Assembly: GCF_000317675.1 (NCBI RefSeq)
Contig: NC_019776.1
Location: 4,030,001 to 4,094,000, forward strand
Direction of reading: 5' to 3'
DNA from: Cyanobacterium aponinum PCC 10605
GTDB lineage: Bacteria > Cyanobacteriota > Cyanobacteriia > Cyanobacteriales > Cyanobacteriaceae
DNA length: 64,000 nt
Both the position numbers and the translations under genes were made by a program. This document shows, piece by piece, positions 16,168 through 25,576 of this stretch. Under the pieces are notes generated by a model. It was not told the origin of the DNA. It saw only the letters and a list, made by a program, of their open reading frames with translations, and searched no databases. Each line of letters starts with the position of its first letter. Position 1 is the stretch's first letter.

Positions 16168-17867
16168 AAATTTTACCTCGTCCTGATAAAAAACAGTTAG
16201 AACAATTCAAAATGTGGGTTGATGAAGCAATATGGGGACATCGACTTTATGATGAACAAACTCCTTGTTTGACTTTATTAGAATTTTTCGGGATTCTTCA
16301 ATCTCAGTTAGAGTCGAATCAAGCTTTTCAAGAATCAGATCAGCAAAGAAATAAATTAAAATACTACTATTATCCACGTCTTTATATTCGTAATATTTTA
16401 TTCAATAATCCTCATTTAGAAACGATCGCCTCTAACCCCATATTCAATGATAAAGAACGTTGGCAAGAATGGGAAAAAATAATAAAAGAAACAGCCGGGG
16501 GAATTGAAAATCCTGATTTTAGTTATTTACAAGAAAGATTCTCCTGTTTTTCTGATTTTGTCAGAATAGTTAATTTTTTTCAGGCAAATGCTATTGAAGG
16601 AGATAGTAATAAACGCTGGACTTCTAAATTTGTATTTCCGTATGGTCCAGACTCTTTATTTCCAGATCTTAGAGTGCAAGTAACAAAAGAAAAAACTAAC
16701 GTATCTGTAGATAGACGTTTTTTCGGACGAACAGGAGAATTATTATATTTAATGTTATGTCGTAGTCATAAAGGAAAAGAACTTTTGACGGGACTGAAAA
16801 AGTTAGGAATAATTGCAGATTCAGAAGATAAAACACATCTTTCTAAATGGAATCATCTGATAAAAGCACTTCAAAATAAAGAAGATATAGAAAAGCATAA
16901 AGAAAGCGGTTCTCCTCCTTATCTTCCCTATTTACAACTACCTGAATATGAAGCTCTCGCAGATGATTGGTTAACAATTTTAAAATATGATTTACCTGAC
17001 TACGATGCTATTCCTCATTTAGTTACTTTAACCGGACTTCATTTAATTATTTATCTTTTAACTAGGGCAAAAACAGTATTAGAAATTAAACAGATTTTTG
17101 AATTAAATAATGATTTTTTTCCGGATCAATCTACAAAATTAGATAATGAAAATCCTGAAAATATAGACATTAACTTTGATATAAATAAAAATTTTAAACT
17201 TAATCATCCTGTTACCTTTATCTTAGAAATAGTAGCTCCTAAAAAAACTGTTGTTCGAGATTTAGCTTCAGCTTCTTTTTTAGAAAATAATAATTTATCA
17301 ATCACTGCTGTAGAAACTTATGTTCATAGCGTTAAAAATTCCGATGAGTGGCAAAAATATATTACTTCTAATAATGATTATGAAGGTGCTAAAGAATTTT
17401 TAGAAAATAAATTTCAAACATCGATTAATACCAATAAAGGTATCAGTATTAAATCTCAAATTCCCGATGAAATGCTTGAAGAATTTTGCGAAGAAGCTGT
17501 TAATCAACATAAGCAACACGTTGCTAATTGTCATCGAGTTTGGGGCAAAGAGATTGGTTTTATTTCTAGCCGTAGTAGTCGTAGAAATCGATATGCTCCT
17601 AATGATGCTTTTCTCAAAACTTTAGTTTTAGCAAATGTAGAACATCGTTTAGAATTTCAACAATTTTTAACTAAGTTATATGAAAAATATGGATTTATTA
17701 TTGGAGATAAACAAGCTAAAAAATTTATTGAAAATGGAGAAGCTGATCAAGAAGCGTTTGCCTCTAATGCTGAACGTCTGGAACAACGTTTATCAAGTTT
17801 AGGCTTATTAAAAAGACTTAGTGATGCTTGTGCTTATGTTCAAAATCCTTTTGCAGTAAATTTGTGA
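16158..17867 (+). CDS. sspG: DptG/SspG-like protein
   Basis: A 569-residue protein without an obvious catalytic motif, starting MSIKILPRPDKKQLEQF. It overlaps the sspF-like gene by 10 bases and precedes the very large ATPase, the exact place of DptG/SspG in phosphorothioation-linked restriction operons. Visible segments include WTSKFVFPYGPDSLFPDL and KEIGFISSRSSRRNRYAPND near the C-terminus, a family-like basic stretch. I assign it by gene order and neighbours rather than by a motif. It would form a complex with the F and H proteins. Confidence 0.65.
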   Translation: MSIKILPRPDKKQLEQFKMWVDEAIWGHRLYDEQTPCLTLLEFFGILQSQLESNQAFQESDQQRNKLKYYYYPRLYIRNILFNNPHLETIASNPIFNDKERWQEWEKIIKETAGGIENPDFSYLQERFSCFSDFVRIVNFFQANAIEGDSNKRWTSKFVFPYGPDSLFPDLRVQVTKEKTNVSVDRRFFGRTGELLYLMLCRSHKGKELLTGLKKLGIIADSEDKTHLSKWNHLIKALQNKEDIEKHKESGSPPYLPYLQLPEYEALADDWLTILKYDLPDYDAIPHLVTLTGLHLIIYLLTRAKTVLEIKQIFELNNDFFPDQSTKLDNENPENIDINFDINKNFKLNHPVTFILEIVAPKKTVVRDLASASFLENNNLSITAVETYVHSVKNSDEWQKYITSNNDYEGAKEFLENKFQTSINTNKGISIKSQIPDEMLEEFCEEAVNQHKQHVANCHRVWGKEIGFISSRSSRRNRYAPNDAFLKTLVLANVEHRLEFQQFLTKLYEKYGFIIGDKQAKKFIENGEADQEAFASNAERLEQRLSSLGLLKRLSDACAYVQNPFAVNL

Positions 17868-17983
17868 ATTTAAAGTTATAATTTTAAAATTTTTAACATT
17901 AGTTAATATTAAATTATCAAATTATTAATTTTGATTTTTGTACATAAATCTAAAAATTTATCAAATCTAAAAATTAACAGTAA

Positions 17984-20900
17984 ATGAAAACATCAGAATT
18001 AATTGGAAAAGTTACTAATCAATTTTTAAAAAATTTTCTCCGAGAAGAAGAACAATCAGATGGGATTGCTCGTTTTTTATTGGATCGTTTAACATCAGAG
18101 CAAGTTGCTGAAATTTGCCGTGAAATACTGGCAGATCCTTATTCATCTACTCAAGTAGAAATCAAAATTCCAGAAACTTTAGTTGCTGATTTCTCTTTAC
18201 CCCCAGAAATTATGACGAATGAAAGAACAGTTCATTTACGTCATGCTACTTGTGAAAAACCAGTTTTACTATTGGCGAACACTAACGATGATCAAGGTCA
18301 ATCATTGCAAGATATTACTCGTATTGGTGCAATTGAATTAAAAGCTGAAAGTAATATTTGGACAGATGTAATTAGTCGTGATTTACCTATCTCTGAGACT
18401 CATTTAAAACACTTGGAAAAGGCTTTAAAAGGATTACAAAAAGCTATAAATTTAAGTTTAGAACAATTTGCAAAATATATAGCAGATACTCATTATCGAA
18501 TTAGCCAAGAAAGTGAACCGTTAATTAATGCTTTAGGATGGGCGTTACCAGCACTAAAAATTCCTCGTGATTCTAATTATTTTGAAGCAATTCCTGAAAA
18601 AAATAGAGGACAGGCTAAATACTGGGAAAATTTATTTAAACAAGGTATTTCTAAGCGTGGTTGTTTTTTATTAAAACAAACATCTACATCTAAATCCATT
18701 GAAAAAAATGATTTACAAAATGCTTTTGAAAAAGTCAAAGATCAAATTCCGATTTCCGCTCATCAAATAATTGAGGAATTTATTAACAGTCCTTCAGAAT
18801 GGGATGAAAAAAGTTTCGCCCTTGCTCAATGGGAATGGGAAAAAGATAATATTGATTCTTTATTTAATGGACTAAAAAAACAAAAAACGGATTTAGCTTC
18901 TTTGACAATACAATTTTTTGAAGATGAATATCCTGATGTTTTAACAGAAGCTGATGAAGATTATTTAAAAGCATTAAAAAAACGTTCTCAAACAAAAAAC
19001 CCTAATGAAAGTGATGTAGAATTTTATGAAAATTATCGTCAAGAACTAGAAAAAAATCGTCAATTAAAATCTAAATGGGATAAATTTGTTTATGGGCAAC
19101 CAGTAGAGTGTACTGATTTTTTAGTTGGTTTAATTCAAGCCTTTGAAAGATTATTTTGTCAATCAGAAATAAAAAGTAAACAGGAAAAATTAATTATTAC
19201 TACTCAATATGGAAAAACAAAAAGTAAATGGTTAGGAATAAATACAGAGGTAGGATTATATTTTTGCACAAAATATCGGGGTATAGAACAATTGACAACC
19301 CCTAATATTATTTGGGAAACCGGTTGGTTATTTAACTATGATCAATTAATTGAAGAAACTAAACAAAAAGGTAAATATAAAGAAAATCAATCAATCGCTA
19401 AAACTGCGATAGAAATAAAGTTTTATGTCGAACTGGAATCTAATATTTCTGCAGGTAAGCCTAAAATTCAATTAATTTGGAAAGCGAATCCTAACGCTAT
19501 TGGCATGGAATTAAGAAATGATTTAGAAAGATTAGGAGATGATAATAAATCGGCTTTTATTTTATCAGAAATTAGACAAGAATTAGTCAATAAAAAAGGT
19601 CGTTTACAAGGTATTTCTCTTTATGATATGGGGACAATAATGGCGGCTTTTGGACAAGATAGAGGTTCTTTAATTCCTAAATATCACACTAAATATGATT
19701 TAGCAAAAAACTTTATCAAAGAATTAAAAAAAGCCATTAAAGAAAATAGATTATCCTCAGATTCAGGCGACAAAATTAAACAAGCATGGGAACTTTTTAG
19801 TCAAACTTATAAACAAGCATTAAAACAATTAATTACACAAGAAGGTTTTGCTAGTCCTTTACTATTAGAACAGGCTTATAAATATCAACAATTATTGGAA
19901 ATATTATTAAAATATGCAAAAGGAGATCAGAATAGAATAAATCTTTATCAACCTTTATTAAGGTTAGGTTCTATTACTGTTACTGGTAAAAATCCTGCGG
20001 TAATTGTTGCTCCTTGGCATCCTCTTAGGTTAGGTGCGATCGCCGTAAAATTCCGTCAAGTATCAGGTTTATTAAAGTATATTTTAGATAATGAACAAGT
20101 CCAATTTGGTGATTCTCGTCTTTTCTTTGCAGATATAATCAAAGAATTAAATCATCCTTATTACCCAGAAGTGGCTATTGGTTATAAAGGTTCACAACCG
20201 GTGTTACTAAATCTTACGGATACCGCTAACGATTATAGTTTATTAGAACAGCCTATATGGGAAACAAAAAACCAAACAACGAATGAAGATCCTTTAGAAG
20301 CAGCGACAAAATTAGTTAAATTAGTGCAAAGATATGTAGAATTATTACCCCATGAAAAAACAAATCTTACCCTAATTCTTTATCAATGCGACTCTATTAA
20401 ACTACCATTAGCAGTAATTAATCAATTAGCTAAATTACAAGAAGATCAAGAAGAATACCGTTGTCATGTAATTCTTCGACATCAGGAATCAAAAAAACTA
20501 AATCGCCTGTATGAACAAATGATTGAAAATACAGACGCAGATCCTGATGCTTTTATTGCCAGTGAGGTTTCACAAGATTTTATGGCTAAACTTCGTATTA
20601 GTGTCACCTCTGATTCTATTCCTGTTCAAAGTCAAAAAGAAGGAAAGTATGCAGACATAGTATTTTTACAAGATGTAATTTCTCGACAAGCAGAAATTGT
20701 CTGGGAATCTTCTCCTGACGAACAAATAACTGATGAGTTACTCTATCATGTTCCTCCTCGGTGGTCTCGAAAACGTCCTGCGGCTAAAGATGAATTAAAA
20801 TCTACAGTATATTTAGTTAGCCCTAATCAGCCCGAAGTAGGTAAAATTTATCTAAACATGATTTATAGCATTATCAAGGCTAAAGATTTAGGGAGTAATG

Positions 20901-23431
20901 AATATTTCCTTCCGGCAAGACAAATATCTTTTCAAAATAACACTACTCAGACAATTTTTGCAGATATTCATCGGTTAGGGGAATGGGTGGTAAATTATGA
21001 TGATTTATTAGATCGGAGACAGTTACTTAATCAGGGAGTTCAAGTCATTCGTTATCAACAACATCGCACAGATGAACGTAATTTTTTAGTGTCTTCTCAG
21101 GCTTCCTTAAATTTATTACAAGTATTAGTCAAACGCCGTTTAGAATCATTAAATTTAGAACTTAGTGAGGAAGAATTAAAATCACTATCTCAACGGTTGA
21201 TTGATGATGCTAATGGAATCTCAGGAGATATTGTTTTAAGGGCGGCTAAATGTGGTATTTTTGCTAGTGAACTTATCGGGGTTGTTTTAAGTAAAGCCTT
21301 GATTCGTTCTCAATTACCTCAAAATGAACCAATAGGATGGTATTTTTTAGATGATTATGCTAATTGGCTTGGACAAAAGGAAGGATCGATCGCTGATATT
21401 TTAGTTATTTCTCCTCAAATAATCAATGGTCAACCTATCTTAAAATTAATTATTTCGGAAGCTAAATATGTTAAAGCCAATGGAGTTAGTGAAGCAAGAA
21501 AAACATCACAAAAACAACTTAGAGAAACCGTAGAAAGAATTAGTAGTGCATTATTTATTAATCCTAGTCGATTGGACAGAGATTTATGGTTATCTCGTTT
21601 AGGTGATTTGTTACTTGAGGGAATAGAATTTAGTCCTAATGCAGAAATTTCTCTGGAAAAATGGCGAGATAGCATTCGTTTTGGTAGAGTACAAATTGAT
21701 TTATTAGGTTACTCTCACGTTTTTGCTTCCAGTTCTAGTGACAATGACAGTCATGAACAAATTATTATTCCTAAAGTAAACAATTGTTTTCAGGAAGTTT
21801 TTAATCATGATGATGTCCGTCAATTAATTCTGGCATATCAGCGTGGAGAATCATTTTTAAATATCAGAGAAAAATTGGGAGATGAAAAGCCTTGGTTTGT
21901 ATCGAGTCCTCAATTTCCAGCCCCTCGAATTATTTGGGTAAATCATTTTTCTCAAGAATTTCATAAAGATAATTTTTCAAATAGCATAAATAATACTGAC
22001 TATCAAATAGAAACAAAAGATGAAAATAGTTTAAGTGAAAATAATAGTTATTCTTCAGAATTACAAAAAAACACATATTCAAAAAATAATAATTCTTTCT
22101 CCCATCAAATTGACGATAATCTTATTAAAGAAAATAATAATATCACTTTAACTAAAACATCAAATAATAATGAAATTAAGGAAATTTATCCTAATCAAAT
22201 TGACAAACAAATTAATAAACAGGTCATTGATTTAGCGTCATCTAATAGTAATTGGAGAAAACCAAACTTAAACAATTGGTTAAATCAAAATCAAAAATCT
22301 CAAACTTTGAATAACGAAGAACAAGAATGGTTAAATCAAGTAGTTAATTCTCTCCGTCAAGCCTTATTAAGTTATGATTTACAAGCCAAAGTTTTAGAAC
22401 AAAGGTTAACTCCTAATGCCGCATTAATTCAATTTCAAGGCTCAGATCGTCTTAATATTTCTGATATTGAACGTCGTCGCTCTCAATTACTTACTACTCA
22501 TGGTTTAAATGTTATTAACGTTTCTGCACAACCTAGTAAAATTGTTGTAGAGATCGCCCGTCCTCAAAGACAGATTATTTCTTTACAAGAAGTTTGGCAA
22601 AAAAGAAAAATCAATTATAAATATCCTCAAGTTAATTTAAGTTTAATTATTGGAGTTAAAGAAATTGATGGGGAAATACTTTATCTCAATCTAGCCAGTG
22701 AATTTGAAAACTTACAACATCATGCACCACACACTCTAATTGCTGGAACAACTGGAAGTGGAAAGTCGGTTTTGTTAAGGAATTTATTAGTGGATGTTTG
22801 TGCAACTAATTCCCCTAAATTTTTGCATATTTATCTGATTGATGCTAAACAAGGTACAGATTATTTTCCCTTAGAAAACTTACCACATTTACAACAAGGA
22901 CTTATTGTTGAACAGAATCATGCGATCGAGGTTTTTGAAGAAATAGTATCAGAAATGGAAAAAAGATATGTTCTTTTTAGACAAGAAAAAGTTAATAATT
23001 TATTTGCTTATAACCAAAAAGTAATAAAAGAAAAACAATTACCAGTTTTATTAGTTGTCCATGATGAATTTGCTGATTGGATGTTAGTAGATGAATATAA
23101 AGATGCTGTTTCGAGTGCTGTGCAACGTCTAGGAGTAAAAGCAAGGGCTGCGGGAATTCATCTAATTTTTGCAGCACAACGTCCCGATAATCAGGTATTT
23201 CCAATGCAATTACGAGATAATTTAGGTAATCGTTTAATTTTAAGAGTTGAAAGTCAAGGAACTTCTGAATTTTCTTTAGGACAAAAAGGAGCAGAAAATT
23301 TATTAGGAAAAGGACATCTAGTTGGTAGATTATCAGGAGAAATGGATTTAATTTATGCTCAAGTTCCTTTTTTATCAGAAGATGATTTTGCCATTGTTTG
23401 TGAAACGATTGCTAAAGATTGTGAGGTCTAA
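17984..23431 (+). CDS. sspH: DptH/SspH-like giant FtsK/HerA-type ATPase with nuclease-like motif
   Basis: An 1815-residue protein. The C-terminal third is a FtsK/HerA-type motor: Walker A GTTGSGKS at 1588-1595, Walker B VLLVVHDEF (D1694, E1695) and LIFAAQRPDNQVFP. A candidate PD-(D/E)XK core occurs at D1138 (SIADILVI) and E1159-x-K1161 (LIISEAKYVK). Residues about 1330-1435 form an Asn/Ser/Lys-rich low-complexity linker between the two. The N-terminal 1100 residues lack a motif I recognise. Length, motor domain and position match DptH/SspH. A 116-base AT-rich gap separates it from the sspG-like gene, and the desulfurase fragment starts three bases after its stop. Confidence 0.82.
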   Translation: MKTSELIGKVTNQFLKNFLREEEQSDGIARFLLDRLTSEQVAEICREILADPYSSTQVEIKIPETLVADFSLPPEIMTNERTVHLRHATCEKPVLLLANTNDDQGQSLQDITRIGAIELKAESNIWTDVISRDLPISETHLKHLEKALKGLQKAINLSLEQFAKYIADTHYRISQESEPLINALGWALPALKIPRDSNYFEAIPEKNRGQAKYWENLFKQGISKRGCFLLKQTSTSKSIEKNDLQNAFEKVKDQIPISAHQIIEEFINSPSEWDEKSFALAQWEWEKDNIDSLFNGLKKQKTDLASLTIQFFEDEYPDVLTEADEDYLKALKKRSQTKNPNESDVEFYENYRQELEKNRQLKSKWDKFVYGQPVECTDFLVGLIQAFERLFCQSEIKSKQEKLIITTQYGKTKSKWLGINTEVGLYFCTKYRGIEQLTTPNIIWETGWLFNYDQLIEETKQKGKYKENQSIAKTAIEIKFYVELESNISAGKPKIQLIWKANPNAIGMELRNDLERLGDDNKSAFILSEIRQELVNKKGRLQGISLYDMGTIMAAFGQDRGSLIPKYHTKYDLAKNFIKELKKAIKENRLSSDSGDKIKQAWELFSQTYKQALKQLITQEGFASPLLLEQAYKYQQLLEILLKYAKGDQNRINLYQPLLRLGSITVTGKNPAVIVAPWHPLRLGAIAVKFRQVSGLLKYILDNEQVQFGDSRLFFADIIKELNHPYYPEVAIGYKGSQPVLLNLTDTANDYSLLEQPIWETKNQTTNEDPLEAATKLVKLVQRYVELLPHEKTNLTLILYQCDSIKLPLAVINQLAKLQEDQEEYRCHVILRHQESKKLNRLYEQMIENTDADPDAFIASEVSQDFMAKLRISVTSDSIPVQSQKEGKYADIVFLQDVISRQAEIVWESSPDEQITDELLYHVPPRWSRKRPAAKDELKSTVYLVSPNQPEVGKIYLNMIYSIIKAKDLGSNEYFLPARQISFQNNTTQTIFADIHRLGEWVVNYDDLLDRRQLLNQGVQVIRYQQHRTDERNFLVSSQASLNLLQVLVKRRLESLNLELSEEELKSLSQRLIDDANGISGDIVLRAAKCGIFASELIGVVLSKALIRSQLPQNEPIGWYFLDDYANWLGQKEGSIADILVISPQIINGQPILKLIISEAKYVKANGVSEARKTSQKQLRETVERISSALFINPSRLDRDLWLSRLGDLLLEGIEFSPNAEISLEKWRDSIRFGRVQIDLLGYSHVFASSSSDNDSHEQIIIPKVNNCFQEVFNHDDVRQLILAYQRGESFLNIREKLGDEKPWFVSSPQFPAPRIIWVNHFSQEFHKDNFSNSINNTDYQIETKDENSLSENNSYSSELQKNTYSKNNNSFSHQIDDNLIKENNNITLTKTSNNNEIKEIYPNQIDKQINKQVIDLASSNSNWRKPNLNNWLNQNQKSQTLNNEEQEWLNQVVNSLRQALLSYDLQAKVLEQRLTPNAALIQFQGSDRLNISDIERRRSQLLTTHGLNVINVSAQPSKIVVEIARPQRQIISLQEVWQKRKINYKYPQVNLSLIIGVKEIDGEILYLNLASEFENLQHHAPHTLIAGTTGSGKSVLLRNLLVDVCATNSPKFLHIYLIDAKQGTDYFPLENLPHLQQGLIVEQNHAIEVFEEIVSEMEKRYVLFRQEKVNNLFAYNQKVIKEKQLPVLLVVHDEFADWMLVDEYKDAVSSAVQRLGVKARAAGIHLIFAAQRPDNQVFPMQLRDNLGNRLILRVESQGTSEFSLGQKGAENLLGKGHLVGRLSGEMDLIYAQVPFLSEDDFAIVCETIAKDCEV

Positions 23432-23434
23432 AAA

Positions 23435-23668
23435 ATGACGTTTTCCAATACGATATTATCTGAATCTATCTACCTAGATTATCACGCTACTACCCCCGTC
23501 GATCGACGTGTTGCGGAAAAAGTGTATGATTATATGGTGAATAACTTTGGCAACAGTAGCAGTATAGATCATATTTTTGACAATCAAGCCACTAAAAAAA
23601 TTAAGCAATCTTTAGTTAATTTCATTTTTCATCTTAATTTCTTGTTAAGAAAAAATAATTGTTTGTAA
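23435..23668 (+). pseudogene. 5' fragment of a cysteine desulfurase gene
   Basis: The frame begins MTFSNTILSES and then matches the intact desulfurase at 24293 over about 45 residues (IYLDYHATTPVDRRVA, KVYDYMVNNFGNSSSIDHIF), degenerating after ATKKIKQSLVNF. Pyridoxal lysine and catalytic cysteine regions are absent, so it cannot be an enzyme. It starts 3 bases after the sspH-like stop, where a functional sspA/dndA gene would be expected. A PIN toxin-antitoxin pair on the other strand follows at once, overlapping its 3' end by 24 bases. It is a diverged duplicate of the 5' end of the next gene, not an identical copy. Confidence 0.85.
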
Positions 23669-24040
23669 ATCCCTTACTTTTTTAATAGTTTCAAAGTCTT
23701 TATCATTATGAATTAAAATTAAATTATAACTGATAGCTAGTTGAGCAATGCAACAATCAATGGTACTTCTAACTGTTAAACCCTTACGTCTTAAATCATA
23801 GAAAATACGAGCAGATTTAATCAATATAGAACTATTTTCTGTCAGATAATCTTGATCATCCAAATAAATTTCCAATAGTTGCCATTCTTTTTCATCTTTA
23901 GCACCCTGTAATAATTCCATTTGGATAAAATGACTCAAAAAGAAAGGATTATCTTGAATAATATTTTCTAAATTTTTTCTTTTAATTCCCGTTTTATCTC
24001 GAAAAATATTAACCAAAACAGAAGTATCAATTAGATACAT
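23645..24040 (-). CDS. VapC-type PIN-domain toxin
   Basis: A 131-residue PIN RNase: MYLIDTSVLVNIFRD (first Asp), FIQMELLQGAKDEKEW (conserved Glu), then RSTIDCCIAQLAISYNLILI and HNDKDFETI with the remaining acidic residues, so it looks complete. It is encoded after, and overlaps by 14 bases, its antitoxin. It is the third toxin-antitoxin pair in the sulfur locus and the only one on the opposite strand, lying between two copies of the desulfurase 5' end. Confidence 0.9.
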   Translation of the reverse strand: MYLIDTSVLVNIFRDKTGIKRKNLENIIQDNPFFLSHFIQMELLQGAKDEKEWQLLEIYLDDQDYLTENSSILIKSARIFYDLRRKGLTVRSTIDCCIAQLAISYNLILIHNDKDFETIKKVRDLQTIIFS

Positions 24041-24239
24041 TTTTGTTATTTCTTAACTCCTTATAATTATAGTCTTCTCTAAATTCAATTTTTCCACTTA
24101 AATCTAATAAATTCAGTTTTTTTCGACTACGAATTAACTCTTTTAAAGCCATATTTACTAATTCTTTTTTTGTTCTCACATTAGTTAAACGGAAGGCTTC
24201 CTCTAGTAAACTATCATCAAGATCAATATTTGTTCTCAT
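24027..24239 (-). CDS. VapB-type antitoxin (DUF2191)
   Basis: A 70-residue antitoxin, MRTNIDLDDSLLEEAFRLTN followed by KKELVNMALKELIRSRKKLN, the standard DUF2191/VapB pattern of a beta strand plus a ribbon-helix-helix-like part. I chose ATG at 24239 because this is the universal start of the family; the frame extends to 24272 without homology-like sequence. It overlaps the toxin gene by 14 bases. Its promoter must lie in the 53 bases before the divergent desulfurase gene. Confidence 0.88.
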   Translation of the reverse strand: MRTNIDLDDSLLEEAFRLTNVRTKKELVNMALKELIRSRKKLNLLDLSGKIEFREDYNYKELRNNKNVSN

Positions 24240-24292
24240 TTTCTTGTGTAAAATGTGTAAATACAGAAACATTATACACTCAATAATTTTTA

Positions 24293-25459
24293 ATGTCTAA
24301 TCCCATCTACCTAGATTATCACTCCACAACCCCCGTCGATCGCCGTGTTGCCCAAAAAGTGTATGATTATATGGTGCATAATTTTGGCAATAGTAGCAGT
24401 ATAGATCATATTTTTGGCGATCGCACCCAAGAAGCCATCAAAAAAGCAAAACGACAGATAGCTGATTTAATTAATTCATCTCCCCAAGAAATTATTTTCA
24501 CATCAGGCACAACAGAAAGCATTAACCTAGTGATTCAAGGTTTACAACCATCTCGCATTATCATTTCACCAGTAGAGCATAAAGCGGTTATTGATACCTG
24601 TCAAGCAATGGCAAAGAAGGGATTAGCCGAAATTATCTGGTTAAAGGTGGATAAAAAAGCTCGAATTGACTTCAATCATCTGGAAAAAGTATGTAGTCAG
24701 GGGGCGGATTTACTGTGTATCATGGGTGCGAATAATGAGGTTGGGAATATCTATCCCATTGAAGAAATCGGTAAAATCGCTCAAAAATATCATATACCCT
24801 TTCTTTGCGATGGTTCTCAGGCGGTGGGCAAAATTCCCGTTAATTTTGAAGATTGGGGTATCACTTTTTTAACTATCTCTGGTCATAAATTATACGCCCC
24901 AAAGGGTATCGGTGCATTAGTTATCAGAAAAGGTTATCGTTTACAACCCCTCATTTATGGCGGTGGACATCAAAACGGCATTAGATCAGGTACATTAAAT
25001 GTATCAGGGATAGTGGGATTGGGAGAGGCTTGTTATTTACGACAGTTAGAAATGCAAGAAGATGAAAGCGCGATCGCTCTTAAACGAAATCATCTACAAT
25101 CATTATTACAAAGTAAAATCCCTCAATTAGTCGTCAACGGAGACACAGAAAATCGACTAGCGGGGAATCTACATATATCTATTCCTAATGTGCCAAATAG
25201 TGCCATTATTGCTCGAATCAGGCATCAATTAGCCATTTCTACTGGCTCGGCTTGTAGTAGTGCCACCGTTTCCCCTTCTCACGTTTTAAGAGCGATGAAT
25301 TTATCTGATGATTTAATCGAAGGTGCGTTGAGAATCGGAGTAGGAAAATTCACTAGGGATATAGAAATAGAAAAAAGCGCAGACATTATAACCAATGCCG
25401 TCGAAAAAATTTTCCAGTTAACAAGCATCTATGATGCGGATAAATTTACTCGCATTTAA
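24293..25459 (+). CDS. sspA: Cysteine desulfurase, SspA/DndA-like
   Basis: A 388-residue class V aminotransferase-fold enzyme that takes sulfur from L-cysteine as a persulfide. YLDYHSTTPVDRRV begins the fold, SGTTESINLV and VEHKAVIDTC follow, the pyridoxal lysine is K199 in SGHKLYAPKG, and the catalytic cysteine is C321 in STGSACSSATVSP. In phosphorothioation systems this enzyme charges the PP-loop protein with sulfur. It lies downstream of the sspH-like gene, but a truncated copy and a toxin-antitoxin pair now separate them, so it probably has its own promoter. A housekeeping IscS/NifS role cannot be excluded from sequence alone. Confidence 0.9.
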   Translation: MSNPIYLDYHSTTPVDRRVAQKVYDYMVHNFGNSSSIDHIFGDRTQEAIKKAKRQIADLINSSPQEIIFTSGTTESINLVIQGLQPSRIIISPVEHKAVIDTCQAMAKKGLAEIIWLKVDKKARIDFNHLEKVCSQGADLLCIMGANNEVGNIYPIEEIGKIAQKYHIPFLCDGSQAVGKIPVNFEDWGITFLTISGHKLYAPKGIGALVIRKGYRLQPLIYGGGHQNGIRSGTLNVSGIVGLGEACYLRQLEMQEDESAIALKRNHLQSLLQSKIPQLVVNGDTENRLAGNLHISIPNVPNSAIIARIRHQLAISTGSACSSATVSPSHVLRAMNLSDDLIEGALRIGVGKFTRDIEIEKSADIITNAVEKIFQLTSIYDADKFTRI

Positions 25460-25497
25460 CAAAAATAGAAAGTACCGAGAAATAGTGGAGGATAACT

Positions 25498-25557
25498 ATG
25501 AGATTAGCCCCCAAATTGTCGTGTTTACGGTGTGGGGCTTTTGCCCGAAGAAGCTAA
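25498..25557 (+). CDS. Possible 19-residue ORF with a strong ribosome-binding site
   Basis: GGAGG lies 7 bases before ATG 25498, followed by MRLAPKLSCLRCGAFARRS and a stop. The CxxC is suggestive. Other frames here also read plausibly (SPQIVVFTVWG, LLPEEAKALFRQ), so this may be the remnant of a longer broken gene rather than a true small protein. Confidence 0.25.
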   Translation: MRLAPKLSCLRCGAFARRS

Positions 25558-25576
25558 AGCACTTTTTCGGCAAACT

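Noticed and set aside
5793-25459. Canonical DndABCDE or BREX system
   Set aside because: No DndB, DndD or DndE-like gene and no BrxL, PglZ or methyltransferase is seen. DUF4007, the short PP-loop enzyme and DptFGH-like genes fit the Ssp type better.
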